NCBI GenBank assembly: GCA_934646115.1
Contig: CAKUEM010000003.1
Span: 10,904-74,903, forward strand
Origin: an uncultured Oscillospiraceae bacterium
GTDB taxonomy: Bacteria; Bacillota; Clostridia; Oscillospirales; JAAYXM01
DNA length: 64,000 bases
Direction of reading: 5' to 3'
The notes under the pieces are model-generated. The model did no database searches. It had not been told where the DNA came from and saw nothing but the letters and a program-made list of their open reading frames with translations. Positions 15,854 to 23,389 of the stretch are shown one piece after another. The translations under genes and the position numbers were made by a program. Positions within the stretch are counted from its first letter, which is position 1. Every line of letters starts with the position of its first letter.

Positions 15854-17215
15854 ATGAGAACAGCACAGGATTTTACGAAGGGAAAAATTTTATCGCCGCT
15901 TATCGGCTTTGCATTGCCGATTTTGTTTGCGGTTTTCCTGCAGACGATGTATGGCGCGGTCGATCTGCTGATCGTGGGGCAATTCTCCACGGTCGCAGAG
16001 GTTTCGGCGGTTTCGACCGGGAGCTGGATCATGACGCTTGTCACCTCGGCGATCACCGGGCTTGCAATGGGCACCACGATCCTGCTCGGGCGCAAGATCG
16101 GCGAGGGGCGCGCGGAAGAGGGAGGACGCGTGATCGGCGCGTCGATCGTTCTGTTTGCCGTGGTGGGCGCGGTGATCACGGTGCTGGCGCTTGTGTTTGC
16201 GCCGCAGCTCGCGCTGGCCATGCATGCGCCGAAGGAGGCGTTTTCCGCCACGGTTGCTTATATCCGAATTTGCGCGGCGGGAACGGTGTTTATCATCGGC
16301 TATAACGTGCTGGGCAGCATTTTCCGCGGCATGGGCAACGCCCGCCTGCCGCTGATTTCGGTTGCGATCGCGTGTGTGTTCAACATTGTGGGCGATCTGC
16401 TCCTGGTCGCCGTTATTCCGCTGGGCGCGGCGGGCGCGGCGATCGCAACGGTTGCGGCGCAGGCGGCGAGCGTTTTGATCTCAATGCTCATTATTCGGCG
16501 GCAGCGGCTGCCCTTTGTATTCAACCGGCGCGCGCTGCGCGCAGACGGCGTGTTCATCCGCGAAACGGTGCGGCTGGGGCTGCCGATTGCACTGCAGGAT
16601 GTTTTGGTCGGGATCTCGTTTCTTGTTATCACGGCGATCGCCAATTCGATCGGGCTGATCGAATCGGCTGGCGTGGGGATCGCGGAAAAGGTTTGCGGGT
16701 TTGTGCTGCTTGTTCCGTCTGCCTACATGCAGGCGATGAGCGCGTTTGTCGCGCAGAATATGGGCGCGGCGCGGCTGGACCGGGCGAAGCGCGCGCTTTT
16801 TTATGCGATCGGAACATCGCTTGCGGTCGGGCTGTTTTTGTCTTATTTCACGTTTTTCCACGGTGATCTGCTCGCCGGGATCTTTGCGCATGAAGCGGCG
16901 GTTTTGGCGGCTGCGGCGGAATATTTAAAGGCGTATGCGATCGATTGCCTGCTTGTTTCGTTCCTGTTCTGCTTCATCGGCTATTTTAATGGGCGTGGAA
17001 ATACCACATTTGTGATGGCGCAGGGGATCATCGGCGCGTTTTGCGTTCGCATCCCGGTTTCGTTTGCAATGAGCCGGGCGACGCCGGTCTCTCTGTTTCA
17101 TTTAGGGCTTGCGACCCCGTGCTCCACAGTGGTGCAGATTCTGCTGTGTCTGGCGTTCTTTGCGCGGATGGAGAGGAAGGACCGCACCGCGCTGCAAACG
17201 CAGCGGAAATCATAA
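15854..17215 (+). CDS. MATE family multidrug/cation efflux transporter
   Basis: A 453-residue membrane protein with about twelve helices in two homologous halves, as in MATE (MepA/NorM-like) exporters that expel cationic or organic compounds using a sodium or proton gradient. The opening K-I-L-S-P-L-I-G-F-A-L-P-I-L and the repeated half-motifs (V-D-L-L-I-V-G-Q-F-S and later I-E-S-A-G-V-G-I-A) are typical. ATG 15854 follows GGAAAGGA. It has its own promoter and terminator and is probably controlled through the structured leader upstream. Substrate is unknown; guanidine or a related cation is possible if the leader assignment holds. Confidence 0.9.
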   Translation: MRTAQDFTKGKILSPLIGFALPILFAVFLQTMYGAVDLLIVGQFSTVAEVSAVSTGSWIMTLVTSAITGLAMGTTILLGRKIGEGRAEEGGRVIGASIVLFAVVGAVITVLALVFAPQLALAMHAPKEAFSATVAYIRICAAGTVFIIGYNVLGSIFRGMGNARLPLISVAIACVFNIVGDLLLVAVIPLGAAGAAIATVAAQAASVLISMLIIRRQRLPFVFNRRALRADGVFIRETVRLGLPIALQDVLVGISFLVITAIANSIGLIESAGVGIAEKVCGFVLLVPSAYMQAMSAFVAQNMGAARLDRAKRALFYAIGTSLAVGLFLSYFTFFHGDLLAGIFAHEAAVLAAAAEYLKAYAIDCLLVSFLFCFIGYFNGRGNTTFVMAQGIIGAFCVRIPVSFAMSRATPVSLFHLGLATPCSTVVQILLCLAFFARMERKDRTALQTQRKS

Positions 17216-17291
17216 AAAAGGGCATATTGCAGACCGTCCTGCACGTGCGGGCAGTAGGAAAACAGGGGTCTGAGCAGGCGTGTTTAGCTTC

Positions 17292-17335
17292 AACCGGAGC
17301 GGCGCAGCGTTAGCGATGCCGCTCCGGTTTTTTTT
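17292..17335 (+). terminator. Intrinsic terminator after the MATE gene
   Basis: AACCGGAGCGGC pairs perfectly with GCCGCTCCGGTT around a 14-base loop, followed by a run of eight T. Confidence 0.92.
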
Positions 17336-17399
17336 ATCCGGATGCGCTTGCGCTTATAGGAGTAAATATATCTGTTAATTAAGTCGTTTGCCTCTTTCA

Positions 17400-17462
17400 T
17401 TGAACAGCACCCCATCTATTAGACAAGTATGAATAATGTCTAATAGATGGGGTGCTGTTCAA
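17400..17462. repeat. 63-bp palindrome resembling two fused IS3-family ends
   Basis: Two perfect 26-base arms (17400-17425 and 17437-17462) face each other across only 11 bases. The arm TTGAACAGCACCCC...AGACA resembles the terminal inverted repeats of IS3/IS150-type insertion sequences of Firmicutes. A complete element would have transposase genes between such arms; none is present. This is either a deletion remnant or a MITE-like minimal unit. There is no T-tract, so a terminator is unlikely. I see no clear target duplication. Confidence 0.75.
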
Positions 17463-17470
17463 ATTTATTT

Positions 17471-17501
17471 CCCTACATAGGGGGCGTTTTGTCTATTGTC
17501 C
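17471..17501 (+). repeat. Imperfect direct repeat, copy 1
   Basis: Thirty-one bases with core CATAGGGGGC and TTTGTCT that recur at 17969-17999 in the same orientation with about seven mismatches. The pair brackets the small minus-strand gene. The segment 17473-17484 is also an exact inverted copy of 17951-17962. Confidence 0.6.
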
Positions 17502-17558
17502 GTTTTTACTGGTTCGGTTCAAAAACAGGGACGCTCTCATCAACGATTGCTTCTGTGG

Positions 17559-17604
17559 GGCTCCGCGGTCTCCCGTATCGCGTTTTAACCGAGGAGCCTT
17601 TTTT
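17559..17604 (+). terminator. Terminator-like hairpin in mobile remnant
   Basis: GGCTCC pairs with GGAGCC, with inner GGT/ACC support, followed by TTTTTT on the plus strand. No intact plus-strand gene precedes it, so it may be the tail of a deleted gene or of an unrecognised small RNA. Confidence 0.5.
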
Positions 17605-17616
17605 ACCCTCTGAAAA

Positions 17617-17943
17617 TCAGGCTCGAATATGGGCTTTCTGGAGTGCTTTAATCTCAGGCTCATAGACTTCGATAAGCTCGTCGCCGTTCTGAATCAGGAT
17701 AGAATCCTCTTGACGTTCATCTTCGCCGGCGTCTTCCGCGTCCAAGCAATCAATCCACTTACCACGCACGGTCTTACCAGTATACTCGCTTCTGCAAATG
17801 CCGATAGTCTCGGTATGAGCGAATCGTTCTTTGTGATTCAAGTCTCCGGCGTTTGTCTTAAAGAACTGACCTTTGCCGGGATGCCGGTCATAGAGCGGGA
17901 GCGGATACCGCTTCCGGGTGCTCTCCTGTGCATTTTTGCCCAT
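17617..17943 (-). CDS. Small protein of unknown function in mobile-element remnant
   Basis: Encodes 108 residues, hydrophilic, with the stretch H-P-G-K-G-Q-F-F-K-T-N-A-G-D-L-N-H-K and an acidic middle (D-A-E-D-A-G-E-D-E). I do not recognise the family; the composition suggests a cargo gene of an integrative element. ATG 17943 is chosen because AGGGGG lies seven bases upstream; an in-frame ATG at 17997 has no such site. That ribosome site falls inside a 9-bp hairpin (17951-17982), so translation may be blocked by mRNA folding. The gene is less G+C-rich than its neighbours and is bracketed by direct repeats. Confidence 0.5.
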   Translation of the reverse strand: MGKNAQESTRKRYPLPLYDRHPGKGQFFKTNAGDLNHKERFAHTETIGICRSEYTGKTVRGKWIDCLDAEDAGEDERQEDSILIQNGDELIEVYEPEIKALQKAHIRA

Positions 17944-17950
17944 AACAATA

Positions 17951-17982
17951 CCCCCTATGTAGTTATCATCCTGCATAGGGGG
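17951..17982 (-). promoter_or_regulatory. Hairpin covering the ribosome site of the small gene
   Basis: CCCCCTATG and CATAGGGGG form a 9-bp perfect stem with a 14-base loop. On the minus strand the 3' arm contains the AGGGGG ribosome site of the 108-residue gene. Confidence 0.55.
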
Positions 17983-17999
17983 CTGTTTGTCTGTCATCC
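17969..17999 (+). repeat. Imperfect direct repeat, copy 2
   Basis: Second copy of the 31-base repeat at 17471-17501, sharing the CATAGGGGGC core and TTTGTCT. Confidence 0.6.
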
Positions 18000-18040
18000 T
18001 GTTGGTTTACAAATCTCCACAGTTCATTTTTGATATCAAA

Positions 18041-19183
18041 TCATTCTTTGGGCGCATTGTCCGTGTTTTCAGGCGCGTCGTCTGTCTCCTCCGGCGCAGG
18101 GGATGCGCTCTCTGCCGGGGAATCCTGCTGCTTATTGCTGGTGGACAGATCCATAAACACCTTTGCGCCGATCACGATCGCGAGGATCACGGCGAGTACG
18201 AAAAACAACGCCTTGATCTCACCACTTGAGGTAAGCACCACGGCGGAGAGACCGAGCAGCCCGCTCATTAAATACAGGATCGTAACAGATTGCTTCTGAT
18301 TAAAGCCCATGTCGATCAGCCGGTGATGCACATGCCCGCGGTCGGCGCTCATGGGGTTTTGCCCATGCAGCACGCGCCGCCCGATGGCAAACATCGTGTC
18401 AAAAATCGGAAGCCCCAAAATCAAGAACGGCACGGCGAATGAGACGACCGCATAAAATTTAAATAGCCCCTGGATCGACACGGTGGCAAGAATGAAGCCC
18501 AGAAATGTTGACCCGGTATCGCCCATGAAAATTTTCGCCGGGTTGAGGTTGTAGGGCATAAAGCCGATGCAAGCGCCGGCAAGCGCCGCCATGAGCAGCG
18601 CGATCGTATGCTCCGGCACAATGATCGCGATCACGAGCAGCGAAAACGACGCGATCGACGACACGCCGACCGCAAGCCCATCCAGCCCGTCGATCAAGTT
18701 GACCGCGTTTGTGATCGCAACGATCCAGAGCACGGTGAGCGGAATGGACCAGATGCCCAGGTCGATATACGGGTTTTCGCTGAAAATATTCGGGTTGGAG
18801 AACCGGGTGATGCGTATCCCATGATACACCACGATCAGCGCGGCGAGGATCTGCACCGCGAATTTTAAAAGCGCGGGCAGCGGCACGATATCGTCCACAA
18901 TGCCGAGAATCACGATCACGACCGCGCCGAGCAGAATGCCCTGCAGCTGCGGCGTCATATCGACAAACAGCAGCACGGAGAACAAAAAGCCCAGGAAGAT
19001 CGCAAGACCGCCCATGCGCGGGATCGGAACTTTATGCATCCGGCGCGAATCCTTCGGCACATCGATTGCGCCGACCTTATGCGCTAAAATTTTAACAAGC
19101 GGCGTTGCCGCAAAGGCGATTGCCGCGGCGCAGACAAACGCCGCCAGCGCCCTTAAAACAAATTTTACTTCAATCGTCTGCAT
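18041..19183 (-). CDS. tagO: Undecaprenyl-phosphate N-acetylglucosaminyl 1-phosphate transferase (TagO/WecA-like)
   Basis: Polytopic member of the MraY/WecA family that links GlcNAc-1-phosphate to undecaprenyl phosphate and so commits lipid carrier to teichoic acid or polysaccharide. About eleven helices are visible. Family motifs: R-R-M-H-K-V-P-I-P-R-M-G-G-L, G-I-V-D-D-I, N-L-I-D-G-L-D-G-L-A, M-G-D-T-G-S-T-F-L-G and the cytoplasmic H-V-H-H-R-L-I-D loop that favours WecA/TagO over MraY. The last 35 residues are a Pro/Glu/Asp-rich hydrophilic tail not needed for the fold. AAAGGAGG precedes the ATG. It is third in a minus-strand run after trpS. Confidence 0.85.
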   Translation of the reverse strand: MQTIEVKFVLRALAAFVCAAAIAFAATPLVKILAHKVGAIDVPKDSRRMHKVPIPRMGGLAIFLGFLFSVLLFVDMTPQLQGILLGAVVIVILGIVDDIVPLPALLKFAVQILAALIVVYHGIRITRFSNPNIFSENPYIDLGIWSIPLTVLWIVAITNAVNLIDGLDGLAVGVSSIASFSLLVIAIIVPEHTIALLMAALAGACIGFMPYNLNPAKIFMGDTGSTFLGFILATVSIQGLFKFYAVVSFAVPFLILGLPIFDTMFAIGRRVLHGQNPMSADRGHVHHRLIDMGFNQKQSVTILYLMSGLLGLSAVVLTSSGEIKALFFVLAVILAIVIGAKVFMDLSTSNKQQDSPAESASPAPEETDDAPENTDNAPKE

Positions 19184-19208
19184 GGTACAAACCTCCTTTA
19201 AAGGACGG

Positions 19209-20222
19209 CTATTTTTTCACAAAACCGACTTTTTTGCGCACTTTTTCCATCGTGCGTTCCGCAAGCGCGGCGGCACGAAGCGCGTTTTCTTTATACACGG
19301 ATTCCAGATAATCCGGCTGCTTTAAAAGCTCTGCCGTTTTCTCGCGGATCGGGCGCAGCAGCTCCACGACAGACTCGCCCACCGCGGTTTTAAAGTCGCC
19401 ATAGCCGCGCCCGGCGAATTCGTTTGTGATCTCGTCCATGCTTTTCCCGGTCGCGATCGAATAAATCGTCATCAGGTTGTTGATGCCCGCCTTGCCCTCG
19501 CGATATTCCACGACCGCCTCGCTATCTGTCACGGCGCGTTTGAATTTCTTCATAATATCCTCCGGACGATCGAGGATCAAGACGCGCGCGTTGGCATTTT
19601 CGTCTGACTTCGACATTTTTTTCTCCGGCTCGGCAAGGCTCATGATCCGCCCGCCAACCTTGGGGAAATACCCCTCCGGCACGGTAAATGTTTTGCCATG
19701 CACGCCGTTAAAACGCTCCGCCACATTGCGCGCAAGCTCCAGATGCTGCTTCTGATCGTCGCCAATCGGGACGAGGTCGGTTTGATACAGCAGGATATCC
19801 GCCGCCATCAGCACCGGATAGTCAAACAGCCCGGCGTTCACATTATCCGCATGGCGCGCCGCCTTATCCTTAAACTGCGTCATGCGCGAAAGCTCGCCGA
19901 ACATGGTGTAGCAGTTTAAGATCCACGAAAGCTCCGCGTGCTGCGGGACGTGGCTTTGAATATACATAATGTTTTCCTTCGGGTCAAGCCCGCAGGCGAT
20001 ATAAAGCGCGAGCAGCGCAAGCGTTTGCTCGCGAAGCTTTTTCGGGTCCTGCCGGACGGTGATCGCATGCATATCGACCACGCAGTAGAGGCAGTGATAG
20101 TCATGCTGCATCGCAACGAAGTTGCGCAGCGCGCCGATATAGTTGCCGAGCGAAATATTGCCGGACGGCTGCACGCCGGAAAATACAATTTTTTTGCGTT
20201 CGTTCTGTTCCATAAATAGCAC
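19209..20222 (-). CDS. trpS: Tryptophan--tRNA ligase
   Basis: Class Ic aminoacyl-tRNA synthetase that charges tRNA-Trp. The P-S-G-N-I-S-L-G-N-Y (HIGH equivalent) and K-K-M-S-K-S-D loops are intact, and D-I-L-L-Y-Q-T-D-L-V-P-I-G-D-D-Q-K-Q-H is the adenylate/tryptophan pocket. Length (337) fits the family. The GTG at 20222 lies five bases after AGGAG; the downstream ATG (20213) would be 14 bases away, so the GTG is preferred. It sits 11 bases after the aminotransferase stop, with no T-box leader visible, so it is co-transcribed from the promoter at 21519. Confidence 0.95.
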   Translation of the reverse strand: MLFMEQNERKKIVFSGVQPSGNISLGNYIGALRNFVAMQHDYHCLYCVVDMHAITVRQDPKKLREQTLALLALYIACGLDPKENIMYIQSHVPQHAELSWILNCYTMFGELSRMTQFKDKAARHADNVNAGLFDYPVLMAADILLYQTDLVPIGDDQKQHLELARNVAERFNGVHGKTFTVPEGYFPKVGGRIMSLAEPEKKMSKSDENANARVLILDRPEDIMKKFKRAVTDSEAVVEYREGKAGINNLMTIYSIATGKSMDEITNEFAGRGYGDFKTAVGESVVELLRPIREKTAELLKQPDYLESVYKENALRAAALAERTMEKVRKKVGFVKK

Positions 20223-20233
20223 CCGTTCTCCTC

Positions 20234-21424
20234 TTATTTCACATAGTCGGCCAGCGCCTGCGCCATCAGTTCGATACCGCGGCGAATCGTATCATTATCT
20301 GCAAGCGAGAAATTCAACCGGAATGTCGGCACGATCTCCTTCTCGTTGACCGAGAACGAGGCGCCCGGCACAGCGGCAACTTTATATTGCCCCGCGCGGC
20401 GGCAGAACTCCATCCCGTCATACCCCTCAGGCAGGGCGCACCACAAAAACAGCCCGCCCTCCGGACGCTGGAAGCGCGCGCGCCCGGCAAAGCTCTGCTC
20501 CATCGCGTCTGCCATCACGGTCATGCGCTCGAAATACAGCTTGCGGATCGAGGCGATGTGCGCATCGATATCGCACTGCGAAAGATACTCGGCGCAGAGC
20601 ATCTGGAAAAACAGGTTGGTATGTACGTCCGACACCTGCTTGCACACGGTCATTTTTGCGATGATATCCTGATGCGCGCAGACAAAACCAATGCGCATGC
20701 CCGGCGAAAGCACCTTGGAGAATGAGCCGGAGAAGATCACACGGCCGGTTTCATCCATGCTCTTGATCGTTTGAATATCCTCGCCGGTATAGCGCAGCTC
20801 AAAATAGGGGCTGTCCTCCAAAATCATCACGTTATACTGCTCGGCAAGCGCAAGCAGGCGCTTTCTGCGCGCGAGCGTCATGGTGCAGCCCGATGGGTTC
20901 TGAAACGTCGGGATCGTGTAGATCAACTTGACGTTCGGCTGCGTTTTCAGCATGGTCTCCAGCACGTCGACGTCCATCCCGTGCTCATCCATCGGAATGC
21001 CGACCAGATTTGCCTTGTATGAGCGGAACGCATTGAGCGCGCCGACAAAGCTCGGCGCTTCGCACAGCACGGTATCGCCCTCATTGACCAGGATCTTCGC
21101 CGCGATTTCGATGACCTGCTGCCCGCCGCTTGTAATGATCAGATCGTCTGAGCTTTTGCCAACGCCGTATTTTTCCTTCATGCGCTTCGCGGTCAGCTCG
21201 CGCAGCGGACCGTAGCCCTCGCTCACGCCGTATTGCAGCGCGGTTGCGGAATGATTTTTGAAAAGATCCGCCGCGATGCGCGCCATATCGTTCACCGGGA
21301 AGCTTTCCGGCGAGGGATTGCCCGCGGCAAAGGAGATGACCGACGGATCCTGCGTGACCTTCAGGATCTCGCGGATCGCCGAGGGCTGAAGCGATGAAAT
21401 TCTATCAGCAAATTTGATGTTCAC
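20234..21424 (-). CDS. PLP-dependent aminotransferase, class I/II (LysN/2-aminoadipate type)
   Basis: A 396-residue fold-type I aminotransferase. The PLP lysine is in S-G-S-F-S-K-V-L-S-P-G-M-R-I-G, and T-I-P-T-F-Q-N-P-S-G is the N-P-x-G cofactor motif. The close relation to 2-aminoadipate/aromatic aminotransferases (MocR-like catalytic domain without the DNA-binding part) is inferred from these motifs and length. GTG 21424 is preceded by TTGGAGG at eight bases; a longer reading frame to 21547 would run through the promoter and is rejected. First gene of the aminotransferase-trpS-tagO unit. Substrate uncertain. Confidence 0.88.
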   Translation of the reverse strand: MNIKFADRISSLQPSAIREILKVTQDPSVISFAAGNPSPESFPVNDMARIAADLFKNHSATALQYGVSEGYGPLRELTAKRMKEKYGVGKSSDDLIITSGGQQVIEIAAKILVNEGDTVLCEAPSFVGALNAFRSYKANLVGIPMDEHGMDVDVLETMLKTQPNVKLIYTIPTFQNPSGCTMTLARRKRLLALAEQYNVMILEDSPYFELRYTGEDIQTIKSMDETGRVIFSGSFSKVLSPGMRIGFVCAHQDIIAKMTVCKQVSDVHTNLFFQMLCAEYLSQCDIDAHIASIRKLYFERMTVMADAMEQSFAGRARFQRPEGGLFLWCALPEGYDGMEFCRRAGQYKVAAVPGASFSVNEKEIVPTFRLNFSLADNDTIRRGIELMAQALADYVK

Positions 21425-21518
21425 GATGTATGCCTCCAATTTAATAAGTAAGAACTTGGAAAACGAGCGCTCGCTTCGCTCAAAACAGAGAGCTGGAAGT
21501 GCGCAAGGCTTTGGAGTT

Positions 21519-21547
21519 ATTTTATCACAAACATGCATGTTAGGCAA
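21519..21547 (-). promoter_or_regulatory. Promoter of the aminotransferase-trpS-tagO unit
   Basis: On the minus strand TTGCCT, 17 bases, TAAAAT. It sits about 95 bases before the GTG start. Confidence 0.65.
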
Positions 21548-21563
21548 GTATTTGCAATTTTAC

Positions 21564-21593
21564 TTGCCACTTTTCTGCGAAATGGGGTATAAT
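21564..21593 (+). promoter_or_regulatory. Promoter of the 21669 membrane protein
   Basis: TTGCCA, 18 bases, TATAAT, divergent from the aminotransferase promoter. Confidence 0.7.
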
Positions 21594-21668
21594 AAATATA
21601 CAGCAAATAGAGAAATAAGCTGCTTTGTTCCGCGCTGTAGTGGGGAAACAAGAAAAAGGAGAAGAAAT

Positions 21669-23327
21669 ATGGCAAAAATATTTGATTATTCCAACGCGCA
21701 GGAGCCGGGTAGATTCCGCATTCAAACGCGGTTTTTGCGCGTGCTGATCAATTTATTTGTTACGCTCATCGCCGGGTTTCTTTATTTTTATCTTGAGCTT
21801 CCGGCGCTCAATTTGCAATCGCAGGAGTTTTATACCTTCGCGGGGCTTTTGTGCGTGGTGTATATCCTCTCATCGCTTGTGACCTCCGGGTTTCGCGTGC
21901 AGGGCGGCATCCGCGAATATGGGCGATTTGTTAAGGCGCAGTGTAAGCTTCCGGCAATTCTGCTCGCCGCGCTGATCGCGGTGACTCTGCTTGGCGGCGT
22001 GTCCTCGTGGGTCGTGATCCGCGCAAATTCTTATAAAAATTTATTGGAAGTGGAAACGGGCGATTTTTCCGCCGAGGTGGCGGAGATCTCGTTTGATAAA
22101 ATTCCGATGCTCGATGAGCAGTCCGCCGAGCGCCTGGGCGACCGGAAGCTGGGCGAGCTGTCTGACATGGTCAGTCAGTTTGAGGTTGCGGGCAACTATA
22201 CGCAGATCAATTATAAGGGGCGCCCGGTGCGCGTGACGCCGCTGGAATATGGCGACGTGATCAAATGGTTCAACAATCGCGGAAACGGCATTCCCGCCTA
22301 TCTGATCATCGATATGGTCACGCAGAACGTGGAGGTCGTGCGGCTGAAAGAGGGCATAAAATACTCAAATTTTGAGCATTTTGGGCGCAGGCTGGACCGG
22401 CATCTGCGGTTTCATTACCCGACGTATATGTTCTCTACCCCGAATTTTGAAATTGACGACGATGGCAATCCATATTGGGTCTGCCCGCGCGTGATCAAGC
22501 GCGTGGGGCTGTTCGGCGGCACGGATATTTCCGGCGCGGTGCTGGTGAATGCGATCACCGGCGAATCGCAATTTTATGAGGAGATCCCGAGCTGGGTGGA
22601 TCGCGTATACAATGCAACGTTGATCATGGAGCAATATGACTATCACGGCGTGTATTGCAACGGATTTTTCAACTCGATCTTCGGGCAGAAGGACGTTACG
22701 CAAACGACCTCGGGTTATAACTATATTGCGATGAATGACGATGTGTATGTCTATACCGGCGTGACCTCGGCGGGCGGCGATCAGTCGAACGTGGGCTTTA
22801 TTCTCTCAAACCAGCGCACGAAGGAAACGCGGTTTTACAGCGCCGCCGGCGCAACGGAATATTCCGCCATGTCCTCTGCGGAGGGCGTTGTGCAGCATTT
22901 GAATTATAAATCAACGTTCCCGCTGCTTTTAAATATTTCCGCAAAGCCGACGTATTTTATGGCGCTCAAGGACAATGCGCAGCTTGTCAAGATGTACGCG
23001 ATGGTCAATGTGGAGCAGTATCAGATCGTTGCGACCGGGAAAACGGTTGCCGAATGCGAGCAGAATTATATCAAGCTGCTTGCGGAAAATCGAATTACAG
23101 AGGAAGAGACGTTTGAGACCGAGGTGACGGGCAAAATTGTTGAGATCCGCAGCGCCGTGCGCGACGGGAACACGTTTTATTACCTGCGCCTTGAGAACGA
23201 CCCGGCGTATTACGCGGTTTCGGCGGGCGAGCAGGAGGCGGCGGTGATTTTAAATCCGGGCGATACGGTGCGTCTGCGCGTTGCTGCGGGCGGCGATACG
23301 ATCAAGCGCGTGCTTGCGTTGGAGTGA
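21669..23327 (+). CDS. Conserved membrane protein of unknown function
   Basis: A 552-residue protein with three N-terminal membrane helices (about 22-45, 55-75, 97-118) and a long extracytoplasmic domain of roughly 430 residues. That domain includes aromatic-rich stretches (H-F-G-R-R-L-D-R-H-L-R-F-H-Y-P) and a C-terminal part (about 480-552) whose alternating pattern suggests a small beta-barrel. I do not recognise catalytic motifs. ATG 21669 follows AAAGGAGAAG; in-frame codons upstream lie in the promoter. It has its own promoter and no partner genes, so nothing in context gives a function. Confidence 0.6.
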   Translation: MAKIFDYSNAQEPGRFRIQTRFLRVLINLFVTLIAGFLYFYLELPALNLQSQEFYTFAGLLCVVYILSSLVTSGFRVQGGIREYGRFVKAQCKLPAILLAALIAVTLLGGVSSWVVIRANSYKNLLEVETGDFSAEVAEISFDKIPMLDEQSAERLGDRKLGELSDMVSQFEVAGNYTQINYKGRPVRVTPLEYGDVIKWFNNRGNGIPAYLIIDMVTQNVEVVRLKEGIKYSNFEHFGRRLDRHLRFHYPTYMFSTPNFEIDDDGNPYWVCPRVIKRVGLFGGTDISGAVLVNAITGESQFYEEIPSWVDRVYNATLIMEQYDYHGVYCNGFFNSIFGQKDVTQTTSGYNYIAMNDDVYVYTGVTSAGGDQSNVGFILSNQRTKETRFYSAAGATEYSAMSSAEGVVQHLNYKSTFPLLLNISAKPTYFMALKDNAQLVKMYAMVNVEQYQIVATGKTVAECEQNYIKLLAENRITEEETFETEVTGKIVEIRSAVRDGNTFYYLRLENDPAYYAVSAGEQEAAVILNPGDTVRLRVAAGGDTIKRVLALE

Positions 23328-23389
23328 TCTCGCGCGGGGAAAGCGCGGTCGCGGGTTTTTAATGAAAGAAAGCAGAGGGAGGCGATTTT

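Noticed and set aside
15854..17215. Lipid flippase (Wzx/MurJ) for the polysaccharide locus
   Set aside because: The protein matches MATE halves and has its own promoter and terminator leader, so it is more likely an exporter outside the locus. The locus flippase would then lie upstream of the window.
20223..20233. T-box leader for trpS
   Set aside because: Only 11 bases separate it from the aminotransferase stop, and the 95-base leader of the first gene shows no T-box core.
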